NCBI GenBank assembly: GCA_020746995.1
Contig: JAGPXD010000004.1
Location: 3,658,001 to 3,722,000, forward strand
Source: Plectosphaerella cucumerina
Lineage: Eukaryota; Ascomycota; Sordariomycetes; Glomerellales; Plectosphaerellaceae
Length of the DNA stretch: 64,000 bases
Direction of reading: 5' to 3'
Positions 20,601 through 32,327 of the stretch are shown in pieces (the first letter of the stretch is position 1; the number at the start of each line of letters is the position of its first letter). The notes beneath the pieces are model-generated. The model had not been told where the DNA came from. It worked only from the letters and a program-made list of their open reading frames with translations, and did no database searches. The position numbers and the translations under genes were made by a program.

Positions 20601-22731
20601 CGAGACCAGGAAGAAAGAAGAAGAAGACGAAGAAGCAATGTCGCGATCGCACAATCCCGTCCGATGGGGGGCGGGCCCTTGGTGTTGGGTGGTGGTGGGT
20701 GTCTTGTTCTCTCCACACCGCGGTCGCACTCTACGCGATCGGCTCCTGATTGGCACGATATGGACGGCCCCCCCTGGTCGCGGTTGCGCTGCGGAACAAG
20801 GACGACGTGGAAGAAGTACCGCCTGCTGCAGCACACCAACACGCGAGGAGCGAAGAGCGAGCAGCAGCAGCAAGCGTCAAGCAGCAAGCAGAAAGAGAAG
20901 ATGAGACCGAAGAAGCACACCAGGTTGTTTCTTTCGCTCGTTCGCTCGTTAGACAGACACACACACATCTTTTCCAGCGCCGGGGACGGGTGTGCCCCCC
21001 CTCCTCGCATTTGTTGTACCGCTGTACTTCTGCTCTGTCTCTAAATCGTGCGCCGTGAGAAAACCAGACGATTCCGCGACGACCAGGTCCCTCCCCGAGT
21101 CTCTCCACATGGGGTAGTAAAAGGGCACGTCCCTGATTGATGCTCGCGCGCGTCATGTCCCCCCGAATGCCTTGACCGTGATATGGCCCGAGTTTGATAA
21201 TTAAGTCGCGAGCGTGCAGCGGCCGGGCGAGGCTGTTGCGGAGTCGAACGGAGACAGATGCTTTGAAGTTGGGGAGAGCGAAAATGGTGGACGGTTCCGT
21301 CTCACGTCCGTCTCTGCGCGTCCCCCTCCTTCTCTTCTCCCTGCTGCTACTGCTGCGCTGCGCTGCCCCTCCACCCCCGGTACTTCACCAAGTCGGACCC
21401 CAGTCCGGTCGTGCACTGCACCAGTCGCGGCGGTACCGGAAGCCCCGTTCGCACCAGCTTTGGCACCGGGAACCTTGTCGTCGCGGTTCAAGCTTCGAGG
21501 GGCCCCGGCAGCCCCCCCAAGCCAAAGCTGGCCAAGGCCAGGCAAGTGACGGAAGTACAGTGTACTTTGGCCTGTCATCTAACTGAACACTGACGCATAC
21601 CTTGGCCTGGCCTAGCCTAGCCCCCCCGGACCCGAACAGACTTTCCCTCCATCGCAAAGACCCAGCAGAGGGTCGGCGCCAGGCCCAAGCCGTCCTCTTC
21701 GGGCGACCCCCCCCCTCCATCCTTCCTTCCCTCCCAGTCCCAGCCCAGCAGCACCCAGCAGCAGTAGCAGCAGCACACCATTCTTTTTTGCAGCTGCTCT
21801 TTCCACGCTCTACCCTACCCCTTCCCCCTTCGTGCCTGCCTATCAGCCAGCCAGCCCTCCAGCCAGCAAGCCAGCAAGCCCGCCGCCGCCCGCCCGCCCG
21901 CAACCTAACCTAACGCCGCCGCCGCCGCCTCCCATCCACCATCCACCCTTCACCTCACTCACTGTGTGCGCCCCTTCCCACTTCCCATCACTCCCACCCA
22001 CATCGGCACACCTGAGCACGCGCGACCAATACATAACCTTGCGACTACCTCATCTCGCGCCCGCCCCCAGCGCCTTCCTCGCTTCCCCCCCTTCCCCCCC
22101 TCCCCAAATCTCACTCACTGCAAGTGTCTTCCACCCCCCCCAAAAACCCCCCCAACATCCAACCGACGACCTTTTTTTCCTCTTGCGGTGACAGACCCGA
22201 ACTTGCGACCATACTCGCCCACGTGTATCAACGCCATTTTTGCGCCTGCGCTGCATCAACTCCCCCGACTCGACCCGAACTCGACGACCCGACTTGCATC
22301 GTGCACTCGTAGCCACGCCCACACCCAACCTTGTTGCGCCTACAACAGTCATTCATCAATCGATCGATTTCACCTCTCGCTCCTCTCAGCATCATCGCGA
22401 GCCTGCGCCGCGCCGCGTCGCGTCCATCTGCATCAAGAATTCATCCTCATCCCTTTGCGCCTGTCCCCAACGCCACCGCCAACAACCGCGCGCATTCCTG
22501 ACAACGGCCGGCTGCGCGCGTCGTTACCGCGTTCCGCATCCCCCGATACGAGCGAGCGCGAGAGACCCTTGGCCTGACCTGAACTTGTCTCTGACTCGAC
22601 TCGACTCGATCCAATCCGACCGCACTCTTTTCCCGCGACGACCTCGGGTCGCGACGCATCCCTGCCGAAACCACAACCGATCATCCACCAACGCGACCGC
22701 GATAGTCCATCGCGACATATTCCCCCTCGTC

Positions 22732-24246
22732 ATGGCCGCACCAACGTACGCAAACCAGCCACATTCGCTGAGAACATCGCAACCGCCCTTTTCCCTGCCA
22801 GTCCCGGCATCCCACTCCTTCGAGCACGACGCCATCAAGGCTGCAGCCAGTCCCTTCGCCACCCTCGCTCCCATCGCTGTCATCATCCGCGGCCTGCCGA
22901 AGAATACCACCAAGGACCAGATCCAGCTGATGCTCGTGTGGTCCAACGAGCTCGTCAACATTGAAGTCCTCCCCGAATCCGACGACGAGACGTGCTCCGC
23001 CATCATGCGCTTCAAGACGGCCACCGGCGCAAATGAGGCCAAGAGCATATTGGACGGCAAGCAGAACATCACCGTGGAGATTCTCGGCAACGCGTCCGCC
23101 CTGTCCAGGAGCTTCGGCACCGATCCCGCGCCGAGTCCTCCCGTGCCCTCGTCGCGCCAGACCTCGCGCTTCACCAGCACCTTCCCCGTCGGCAAGGTCT
23201 CACCTCCCATGAACGGCTACAGCACCGCCGACCTGCCCAACCCCGACGACAGCTCGCGCTACCAGAACCTCTTCTCGCCTCAGTCGCCCATCGGGAGCCA
23301 CCTCAGCGAGCGCCCCCGCATCTCAGGCAAGTCGCTCATCAACAACGACTCGGCCGACGACGACGAGACGGGTGAGCTCCTCAAGGATCCCGTCGCCTAC
23401 GCCGAAAACGGCGCCGCCGTCCAGCGCCGCGCCACCGTGCCGCACCTGCCCATCTCTCAGCTGGCCAGCCTCTCGCTGAACACGTCGCCCTCGTCCACCT
23501 CCGGGCCCGCCTCCCTGCCGCCTTACAACCACCAGGGCATCCTCCCGAGCCACCACTCGGCCATGTCGCCCACGGGCCTCAACGGCGGCAGCGCCCACTC
23601 GATGCACTACCCGATGGGCGGCCACTTTGGCAGGCACAGCAACTTTCCCCCCGTCAACCCGGCCGACCAGAACCCGCCCTGCAACACGCTCTACGTCGGC
23701 AACCTCCCCATCGACACGTCTGAGGAGGAGCTCAAGGCCATGTTCTCCAAGCAGCGCGGCTACAAGCGCCTCTGCTTCCGCACCAAGCAGAACGGTCCCA
23801 TGTGCTTCGTCGAATTCGAGGATGTCACGTTCGCGACAAAGGCCCTGAACGACCTCTACGGACAGCCGCTTCACAACAGCGTCAAGGGCGGCATCCGACT
23901 GAGCTTCTCCAAGAACCCCCTGGGCGTCAGGTCCGGCCAGACGGCCTCGCAGGTGCCCGCCAGCTCCATGAACACCATGATGGGCTCTTCGGCGAGCCCC
24001 AACGGCTTCGCGACCGCCCCCGGGCCGCCGCCCGGCCTTTCTGCGCCCCCGGGCCTGGCCCAGTCCCGCTTCGCCAGCTCCTTCAGCGGCCCGTCCTACA
24101 CCCCCGCCGGGTTCCCGAGCAGCGGTACGGGCTTCAGCAACCCCTGGAACACATTCAGCGGCCCCATGGCCTCGGGTGGCCCGGGCTCCATGATGGGCAA
24201 CGGCAGCCCGGCCAACTACATGACACCTCACATGCTGGGCCGCTAG
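22732..24246 (+). CDS. whi3: WHI3/SCW1-type RNA-binding protein with two RRM-like domains
   Basis: Intronless frame of 504 residues from ATG 22732 (MAAPTYANQ). A divergent N-terminal RRM-like domain lies at about 44-122 (AVIIRGLPKNTTKDQIQLML). The middle is disordered and Pro/Ser-rich. A canonical RRM lies at about 318-395, with RNP2 LYVGNLP and an RNP1 region ending GPMCFVEFED, followed by a conserved tail LSFSKNPLGVRSGQ. The C-terminus is rich in Gly, Pro and Ser. This layout matches fungal Whi3 and S. pombe Scw1, cytoplasmic mRNA-binding proteins affecting cell-cycle entry and cell-wall integrity; targets here are unknown. The same frame is open upstream to 22240, but that part is low-complexity and lies in the CT-rich leader, so I use the ATG that opens the family-like N-terminus. 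An N-terminally extended form is possible. Orthology to Whi3 versus Scw1 is not resolved. Confidence 0.9.
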   Translation: MAAPTYANQPHSLRTSQPPFSLPVPASHSFEHDAIKAAASPFATLAPIAVIIRGLPKNTTKDQIQLMLVWSNELVNIEVLPESDDETCSAIMRFKTATGANEAKSILDGKQNITVEILGNASALSRSFGTDPAPSPPVPSSRQTSRFTSTFPVGKVSPPMNGYSTADLPNPDDSSRYQNLFSPQSPIGSHLSERPRISGKSLINNDSADDDETGELLKDPVAYAENGAAVQRRATVPHLPISQLASLSLNTSPSSTSGPASLPPYNHQGILPSHHSAMSPTGLNGGSAHSMHYPMGGHFGRHSNFPPVNPADQNPPCNTLYVGNLPIDTSEEELKAMFSKQRGYKRLCFRTKQNGPMCFVEFEDVTFATKALNDLYGQPLHNSVKGGIRLSFSKNPLGVRSGQTASQVPASSMNTMMGSSASPNGFATAPGPPPGLSAPPGLAQSRFASSFSGPSYTPAGFPSSGTGFSNPWNTFSGPMASGGPGSMMGNGSPANYMTPHMLGR

Positions 24247-27200
24247 GCGTCACGGGGGCACACATTTCCTGCCTCGTTTCTCATTTTCTTGCTATTTTCT
24301 CCCCTATTGTTTGCTTGCCTGGGCGGGGCGGGCCTCATCCGAGGCTTGGCCGTCCTGGTCAAGGAGCCGGCGTTTTTTTCACAGCATTGACGAGCAGAGC
24401 AACGTGCATGGTTGTGGGTGCATTATGGGCTGTTTGGGAGCGATGCTGCATTGGTCAACTCATACCGCGCTGCCTGGCCGGCCCTCTCGGTAGAGGGCCT
24501 CGCACCGGAGCCAGTCAGGGAGCGCCGCGGGACGCAACGCGACGCAACGGGCCCCCCCCCCGCGGCCTCGGATACTGCCAGAGTGCTCATACCCCGGCGT
24601 TTTCCGACATTCATTGGGCCACACATGATTCCCCCCTTTCCTTGATATTTTGCTTTCTATTTTCCTTTCTGGTAGCGGCGGCATTGAGATGCGACGCTGA
24701 GTGGAGTTGTTGGAGTCCTGCGCATGTCTAGCCAGGAGTTGGGAAGGTCGGGACGCGGCAGATCCGTGTTGCTTTGGCTGGTCATGTCAACGATTCTTGA
24801 GCCGATGGAATCTCAGCAGGGAAAAGGCCGCTCGATCTTGGCGGCTGCAACCATACATCACCCCTCATCGGATACCGGAATCGACACGAGCCGTGTGCAC
24901 CAACATCAGGAGAGCAGCGAAGTCCGAGAATAAACGACGAAGAACGAAAAGGCACCACAAAAAAACACAACTCACATGGGGCGTCGTGGCGTCTCAAGCA
25001 CATGTTATTGATACCCTCGGGAAGGATGAAGGCATCCATCCGATAATTTCTCGGGGGCCGGCCACACACTTGGGCCAGGGCAAAAGGTCACCGCACATGA
25101 TACAGGCGTCTCGGGAGACGCGGGGCGAACTTTCGGGACATGGGAAGGCGACTGGGATACCGTCATCACCGGCATGGCATACACAAACATCAGCATTTCA
25201 AAAAGACGGAAAACGGTCTTTCCTTTTGCGCGCGCGCTGGCTTTTTTTCTGTTTTTATCTGTCGATCACCATTTGCTTGTTGCGTCTACCTATTTCTGCG
25301 TCTCTCTGCTATCGTTTACTCAGCGCAAGGGGCGAGAGGGAGGCCCCAGGTGGGAACGGCATTTGCGTGTGTGTCTTGCGTGTGGATGGAAGCGAGTTGC
25401 GGGCATGGTTCATTTCTGGGCCGAGCAGGATGGAGGGGGTGGGAGTTTTTCCTCATGCTTCTTCATCACGAGCGGCTTATACCATTCATGTCCTCAAGGA
25501 TTCACGCACAGGGAGCCATTGCCAGCCAGGAGAGGCCGAACTCATGAGTACACACCATTTTTAATTGCATGCGCAACGCAGCACATCGGATGCTGTGAGG
25601 TGAAGTGAGGGGAGAGACTGAGCGGTGCGTTTCTGTGATGTAACGGCGGCCGAGGATGGGGAGGGGGGGCAGGTCAGCGCTGCGGCGGCATGCCATGTCG
25701 TCTCCTGCATGCCAAGGGGGTGCCGCCGCGGCGCATGTGCATGTGAGAAAGCAGGCAGCAGGGCGGCGGCGGCGGAGAAGTGCTGTCTGTCCGTCTGTCC
25801 TGTGGCGGACGTACGCTGCTCGAGTCTTTGGTACTTGGATCACAGAGTGTGAGCGGGAGTGGATGAGCTGAAGCCGGGCCCCTTGACGAGGCGCGCAGGG
25901 GAGGGACGATCTGGAGGCCTAGAACGCCTGGGCCCCGGGGACGCTGTCATCAGGCTACGAGTGCGTGGTTGTCCTCTCCCTCCTTGGGCCGAGTCTGCGA
26001 TGCCCTGGCGTCATGGATGTGCTCGTCTACATACTTTGCCCTGCGACCCTTCGGCGTTGGGAGAAGGTATTGGCATGGCAGTATATTTTCGGGTATATTC
26101 CCCTCTGCTCTTTTTGAAATAACGCCCTCGCAGCGCCCGCTTGACGTTGCATACCGGAGGGAGTTCCGACACGTGCCAGACCAGTGATGTCCGTCAGCAA
26201 GGCAAGCCACAGACGAGACATTGACGATGCGCTGTACTTTCTTCTCCCACGGCTCCTTTTGTCCACATTTCCCGTCCCGGATCCGCGCCACGAAAGCGTC
26301 GAGTGGTGATGGTGTACGACTGCACGTGAGGACGGCGTGCATGAGAGGAGGGGGTTCCGCCATATGCACCCGGGAAGCCTGTCACGCAATCTGCGTTATG
26401 TTAGTCTTTGAAAGTGGCGAAACGGCATTCGATCCCAGCGCGCGCTTCACCTCAACCCCCGCGCCCGGAACCAGAGGTCGGCTATCTGGATAAGGTGCTG
26501 CTGCCCTTGGCCATAGATACGCCCTCAGCAAGAAGAAGGGGGGAGGGAAGGGGGACGAATGGACATGGCGGTGGCTGGTGGTGGCATGCGGCCGGGTGGG
26601 ACGGGCCTCACCGAGGCGGGCGACCGGTCAGCCTGATGGAGGCGGGATGGTAAGCACTTTGTAATATGCGCCCCCCCTCCTTTCGCAGGTAGCAAGCAGC
26701 CAGTGGTTGTCGGACCGGCAGGTCGCGATCGAAGCCGCCGTGATCCCTTTATGGTACACCCCCCCCGCGCGCGCGTTGTTGCCCCCGGGCCGAGGGGGAC
26801 AGACAGCCTTTTTCTTGGAAGAGGTCCTGCTTTCTGGGCCCCCGTGACCGCGTCCCGGAGGGTGGTACCCTCCATCCCGGATGCCGTTCCTCGGGACGCC
26901 GGTCCCTGCACGCAGCCTGGGAGGGGGAGGGGAGGCTCCGGGGCGGACCGATGGAAAGCGAGGGCGGGATCTCGGTGAGGCTCTGGAGGGTTGGTGGCTG
27001 ACAACGACGTGTGTGGTTCATCGGGAGAGTGTCTTTATGCGGTTGCTCGAATTTGTCGTGATGGGGCGTGGTGCTTGGTTCTTGGGTTTTGAGGATACGC
27101 GGTCCAGGCCTGTGGGGGGCATATCATGTCCTTGGGACCGGTGAGCTTGTGAGAGGGATGAGAAGTTGGGTATCTGGGGTTGCCCATCTTCTTAGACGCT

Positions 27201-27753
27201 TTCCTGGTTCTTGACCTCTGCTGCCAAGGACCATGCGGAGGGTTCATGGCAGGCAGATGAGAGCCATGTGAGCATCGTGTTGAGCCGTCAGGTTCACCGT
27301 TTCCTGGTCGAGCAGTCGGAGCTGGCAACAGGCTCCGTCTTCAGCCATGTTCTCTCACAATTGCCAAGCCAATTTTGTAAGTTTCCTAACACGGCTGCTA
27401 CCAACTTTTCGGGGATTCTGGCGTTGGCTGTAAGTGATCACTAGAATCTGGGGCCGAAAGTACAGACTGCAAAGCTCCGAGCAAACATCTGGTTCAATGG
27501 ATGGCCATTTGCAGATCGCATTCACCCCTGATGTTGACGAAAACAATCGCAGTCAGCCCCTGGAGAAGCTTGTTAAAGCTCGGAGACCCAGGCCACATCA
27601 AAAACTCGCAGCTCTGCCAGCAGTGTTTGAATCGTGATTAATTCATTCAACGCCAATTACTATTCAAAGATGGCCCCTTAATCATATCGATGGCCACAAA
27701 CCATCAAGGGCGCCAGTACATTCTCTTTCATCATGCCATGCCAGATTCTTCTC
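24247..27753. other. 3.5-kb gene-free convergent spacer
   Basis: This lies between the 3' ends of the RNA-binding protein gene (plus) and the repetitive secreted protein gene (minus). Open frames are short and show no domains. The first few hundred bases after 24246 contain T-rich stretches consistent with a 3' untranslated region. Nothing else is supported. Confidence 0.5.
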
Positions 27754-30374
27754 CTAGTAATCCTTCTTCGGCTCATCCGGGGTGAACGTCCACAAAGTGC
27801 CGTCATACCTCCATGTTCCATTCTGCGCCCATGCGTTCCCCTCGCTCTCCCAGGCTGCTGCGTTGGCGCAGTCCTGCTTCTCGTCGCTGGCCACCCACTC
27901 CCAGGTGCCGTAGCACACGGAGCCGGAGGAGGGCGGGCTGGAGCCACCGCCGTGGCCACCGCCGCCGCCGCTAGGAGAGCCGGGCGAACCGGGAGAGCCT
28001 GAGCCAGGGTGACCGGGGCTGCCAGGACTTCCGGGAGTCTCGGGCTTGTCGGGGCTACCAGGGCTATCAGGGCTTCCGGGGCTACCGGGACCTTCAGGAG
28101 TCTCGGGCTTGCCGGGGCTGCCGGGACTTCCAGGACCTTCAGGCTTTCCGGGACCGCCAGGGCTTCCAGGACCCTCAGGGTGACCAGGCTGACCCGGATA
28201 ATCGGGCTTCCCTGGGTGACCAGGCTGGCCTGGGTAGTCAGGCTTTCCTGGCTGACCCGGGTAGTCAGGCTTGCCGGGCGGCGTCGGGCCAGGACCCGGG
28301 TAGTAAGTCCTGGTCGTGACACAAGTGGTCGTCTCAAGGCCACCTCCAGGCTTCGTGATGGTCTTGGTTTCCGTCTCGGTGGTTGTCACTGGAGTCGGAG
28401 GAGGAGTGGGGTAGATTGTCCTGGTGGTGATGCAGGTTGTTGTTTCGAATCCACCTCCGGGCTTGGTGATGGTCTTTGTTTCTGTCTCTGTGGTTGTGAT
28501 CGGCTTTCCGGGGACCGTTGTGGTGATCTTCTCAGTCTCAGGCTTGGTGATTGTCAGGGTGGTGCCTGGCTGTCCCGGGGTTGTTGTTACCGTCACCGTC
28601 TCGGGACGAGTCTGAGTGGTGGGCTTCGTTTCCGTCAGGGTCGTTGGCTTGCTCTCGGTCACAACCGTGGTTGGCTTGGTCTCAGTCGTTGGCCTGGTCT
28701 CGGTCGTGGGCTTTGTCTTAGTTGTGGGCTTGGTTTCCGTCGTGGGCTTGGTCTCCGTCGTCGGAACAGTCACAGTGGTAGGCTTGGTTTCCGTTGTGGG
28801 CTTGGTCTCCGTGGTGGGCTTGGTCTCCGTGGTGGGCTTGGTTTTCGTGGTAGGCTTGGTCACTGTAGTGGGCTTTGTCACAGTTGTTGACTCGTGCTCC
28901 TCTGTGGTGGTGGTACCATGCTCTTTGGAGGTCGTGTCATGTTTCTTGGTGGTGGTTGTATCATGCTCCTTGGTGGTTGTCTCATGCTTCTTGGTGGTCG
29001 TATCGTGCTCCTTGGTAGTAGTGTCATAGTCCTTCGTCGTGGTAGGCTTGTGGTCTTTCGTCGTAGTCCACTCATGATCCTTGGTGGTGGTAGGCTTGTG
29101 GTCCTTGGTTGTGGTCCACTCGTGATCCTTAGTGGTGGTAGGCTTGTGGTCTTTGGTGGTAGGCCACTCATGGTCGTCGGTGGTCTTGAAACACAATGTT
29201 AGCAAGTGTCTCTTCCGAACATATCCAAGAGTGGAGGCTGTGGGATATCCCGACGGCCGTGGCAGGGGAATCAGGTTCAGGGATGACTTACAGGCTTGTC
29301 CTTGGTCCAAGTCTTGGGAGGCTTGTCGGTCTTGGGAGGCTTGTCGGTCTTGGGCGGCTTGTCGGTGGGAGGCGGGTAGTCACCACCGCCTCCACCGCCA
29401 TGCCCTCCGTTGTTGCCGCCATGTCCTCCGTTGTCACCTCCGTTGTCGCCGCCATGTCCTCCGTTGTCGCCGCCGTTGTCGCCGCCATGTCCTCCGTTGT
29501 TGCCGCCATGTCCTCCGTTGTCGCCGCCGTTGTTGCCGCCATGTCCTCCGTTGTCGCCGCCGTTGTTGCCGCCATGTCCTCCGTTGTCACCTCCGTTGTT
29601 GCCGCCATGCCCTCCGTTGTTACCTCCGTTGTTGCCGCCGTTGTCGCCGCCGTCGTTGCCGCCGTTATCGCCTCCATTTCCGCCGTGGTTTCCTTCATTG
29701 TTGCCGCCGTTGTTGCCGCCATGTCCACCGTTGTTGCCGCCGTTGTTGCCGCCGTTGTTGCCGCCGTTGTTGCCGCCGTTGTTGCCGCCGTTGTTGCCGC
29801 CGTTGTTGCCGCCGCCATTTTCATTGCCCTTGCCACCACCGCTGCCGCCGTTGTTGCCGCCGTTGTTGCCTCCGTTGTTGCCTCCGTTGTTGCCGCCGTT
29901 GTCGCCGCCGTTGTTGCCGCCGTTGTCGCCGCCGTTGTCGTTGCCCTTGCTGCCACCGCCGCCGCCGCCGTTGCGGTTGGCATCGCCCGTCTGGCCGGTG
30001 CTGTCCGTCTTCCCACCATTATCCGTCTGAGCACCACCAGCCCCAGATCCGGACCCGGAGCCGGAGCCGGCATCGGCAGTCGTCTCGGAGCGCTTGTTCT
30101 TCTCCCTCCTCCGCGCCAATCCCCGGCCCACGCCGGCGGGCATCCACCTCTCCACAAGGTGCTCCAAGTAATAGCCTTCTCCCCGCTGTTTGTGAGACAT
30201 GACCCGTTAGCAAGCCGTCCCGACGGATCGGAATGTCTCAGAACGTACCTCCGCAACGCCGGGCGCTGCTGCCTCTCCGACTGAGTGGTCTGGAACCGCA
30301 AACGGAACGGCCTGGCCGGCAATGGCCAGAACGGCCACGCCAATGGCGGCGGCCTTCCTGATCGAGGTCACCAT
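27754..30374 (-). CDS. Large mosaic repeat secreted protein (Asn-Gly, Thr-Lys-Pro and collagen-like repeats)
   Basis: Three exons (minus): 30374-30249, 30185-29292, 29184-27754, coding 816 residues. A signal peptide (MVTSIRKAAAIGVAVLAIAG) opens it. A dibasic stretch (GLARRREKNKR) at about 65-75 is a possible processing site. Blocks then follow in order: an NGGNNGGHGG-type block of roughly 190 residues; DKPPKT repeats; KDHKPTTT/KDHEWTTT and KEHDTTT repeats; TKPTTE repeats; two copies of a TTTETETKTITKPGGG unit leading to TTC(I/V)TTRT; and a collagen-like GxPG/PGSP tract of about 110 residues. A non-repetitive C-terminal module of about 57 residues has two Cys and six Trp (CYGTWEWVASDEKQDCANAA). 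There is no C-terminal GPI-type hydrophobic tail. An extracellular matrix or cell-wall protein, O-glycosylated on the Thr tracts, is inferred. I do not recognise a named family. Expect length polymorphism. Confidence 0.82.
29380..29975 (-). repeat. Coding tandem repeat of Asn-Gly-Gly units
   Basis: Degenerate 9-bp and 18-27-bp periodicity in the coding strand, giving (G)GNNGG and GGHGGNNGG units. On the plus strand it reads as GTTGTTGCCGCC repeats, which create long spurious Val/Ala-rich and Pro-rich frames in other phases. Confidence 0.9.
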
Positions 30375-32327
30375 GGTATGGGCAGGGCTGAGACCTATGG
30401 GCCTGGTCGAGAACAACCGTTGAGCTGAGGGTAGTAAAGCTGAAGGTGAGGAAAGAGATATAAGAAGGGGGGTCGCCGACGATGAGCAGAATATGGCGTC
30501 TTGATCCTATGTCCTGAGAAAGACCTCTGCGGACTGCTTGCTTCTCTCCTCCTTCTCAGACCATCTCGAGACGCTCTTGAGGGGCTTTATACCTTCTGAC
30601 ACGGCCCTCGACACCAACCAGCTTTCCCTCGAGATCGGGAGCCACCGCCGACCCAAGCTCACAAGAAAACACCGCACTGCCCATCATCCTCGATCACCCA
30701 AACGTCATACTTTCCACCACGAAGATGCCGTCCCTCCTTAGCACGATGAGGAGCTGTCCTTAGCCGCGCCCCCTTCAGAGCTCGGCGTCGCGGAGGAGGC
30801 TTGAGCACAACAAAGACGCCTTCGCGATGGGGTTTCCTCCTCGACCTTCCTGCCCTGATCTGCGCTCCCGGCCTATCCGCCGGCTCGGCCGCCGTTGCGG
30901 CGGTTGAAACTCATCGTCTTGGTGCCCATCACCTTTCCAAGTAAGTTGGGTGGAGAAAGGGGGGAGCGTTTCTTTCGGCGCGCGGCACTCGGGAGGACGG
31001 CTGAACAAAGGCCGAGGGGGAGAGCGGGAAGCCGTAGTCGCAAGACAAAGAGCTTTTTACATCACCCTTCCGGGCCTTCCCCCCCACCCGCTCGGCCCAC
31101 GACTCGCCCATTGACTTTGGAATCGCCGGAACCGGACAATTCTTTTCTTTGTTCTCCTGCGTTGGCGGATCGGCGCCGCTAGGTTACCCAGAGCGCCGGG
31201 CTTCCAAGGCACTGCAGGTCCTGCCTATCGTCATCGTGGGATTGTCAGGCACGGCGCATGCTTCTGCAGCTTCTGCAGGGCCGACGACGATGCTAATGCA
31301 CCCTCGTTCGTGGTCTTCGACTTGGGACGACGTCGTCCCCCCTTCGCCTCGCCATAACCTCCGAGCCCGCAGGTGGCCTTGACGCCACCTTGAGTAATCC
31401 CCCCAACAACCTCCTTCCCTTTGAGGCCATATTCCGTGGTGGCGTTGAGCTCTCTCTTGCTCTTGTTCTGTGTTTTGCCACGCGCCATGAAGCTTCAGCC
31501 GTTCTACGGCGGCCGACACAATATCCAAAACTCCGTGCCCCATCCCATCCCCCCTTCTTCCCCCGTCGTCAAAGACTAGTCGGAGGGCGCCGGCATCCTC
31601 GGCCTCACTCCTGAAAGGAACGGCCGGCGCATCGCTTCTGATTCTCAAACGTCCGCCTCGTCGTCCCATGTTGATCCTCGCTTGGACACGAGGAATAGCT
31701 CTCGAGTAGCTCCCTCGGTGCCTTGCTCGCTGCTGACAATAGGCGGCGTTGAGGACGCCTCTTCCCTCCTTCACCGCTGAATCGTACCACTTAAGCTATC
31801 ACGGGCTTTTTCCCGGGGAGGGGGGCGTTGCTCAGCTCAAAGGGAAGCAATGTCATCCGGGCGTTCAGAATGTCCGGCGGCTTTCTCTCGCGGTTGAGGA
31901 GGTGATGCGCCGCCGATGACGCCGATCCTTGGCATTCCTCAACATCAAGGTCAGTCACCCAGCTTCCTGCATGTGAGAAGCTCTGAGTTTTCAGGGGGGT
32001 AGCGTGGCCCCCCAGCCGGTGATCGACAGGTCAGCTGAAGTTGAGCTGTCCATCCCATCCTGCAGGTACTCGAGTGTAGGCCCCGGAGCCGGGTCAGACG
32101 GCCGATGGGTACGTGGTTCCCCACGCCAAGCTGCCTGAATGCGGGTGAGTAAGGCAAAAATAGCTCCGTTGCTGAGCGTGGATGTATTCCTTCGTTCCGA
32201 GAGTTGAGGGGTATCTACACACACGTAACCTCCACCGAGTCCATTCCATTCCCTGACGTACCTAGTATTACATTGTTTGTTCCTTTCTTTCTTTGCTTCT
32301 TGAAGATCATCGAGTATCATGCTCGGC
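30375..32327. other. Intergenic, 2 kb
   Basis: This is the promoter side of the repetitive secreted protein gene and the 3' flank of the Zn2Cys6 regulator, both on the minus strand. No gene is supported. The part just after 30374 is the likely promoter and leader of the secreted protein gene. Confidence 0.5.

Larger units (their letters stand above)
14956..22731. other. 7.8-kb gene-free region, including the leader of the WHI3-type gene
   Basis: No conserved coding sequence is recognisable on either strand. Moderately long open frames (for example 15837-16283 plus and 15842-16261 minus) overlap each other and match no family I know. The region holds a 22-base G run (17148-17169), a GGAT tetranucleotide array near 17575-17601 and a GGCAGC-type repeat near 20533-20559. 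From about 21600 the plus strand is strongly C-rich, typical of the long leader of the downstream RNA-binding protein gene, with several upstream ATGs. Confidence 0.5.

Noticed and set aside
22240..22731. Using 22240 as the start of the RRM protein
   Set aside because: The added 164 residues are His/Arg/Pro-rich leader translation; ATG 22732 opens the family-like N-terminus.
23323..24231. 302-codon minus-strand frame
   Set aside because: It is antisense to the WHI3-type RRM protein in GC-rich DNA, with no domain.
28009..28890. Plus-strand Gly/Arg/Ser-rich frames of up to 293 codons
   Set aside because: They are the complement of the Thr-Lys-Pro and collagen-like repeats. The minus strand has a signal peptide, phase-consistent introns and a stop, so the plus frames are artefacts.
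29196..30284. Plus-strand 362-codon Val/Ala-rich frame and a parallel Pro/Cys-rich frame
   Set aside because: These are antisense shadows of the Asn-Gly-Gly repeat block in the minus-strand secreted protein; the periodic repeat keeps all frames open.
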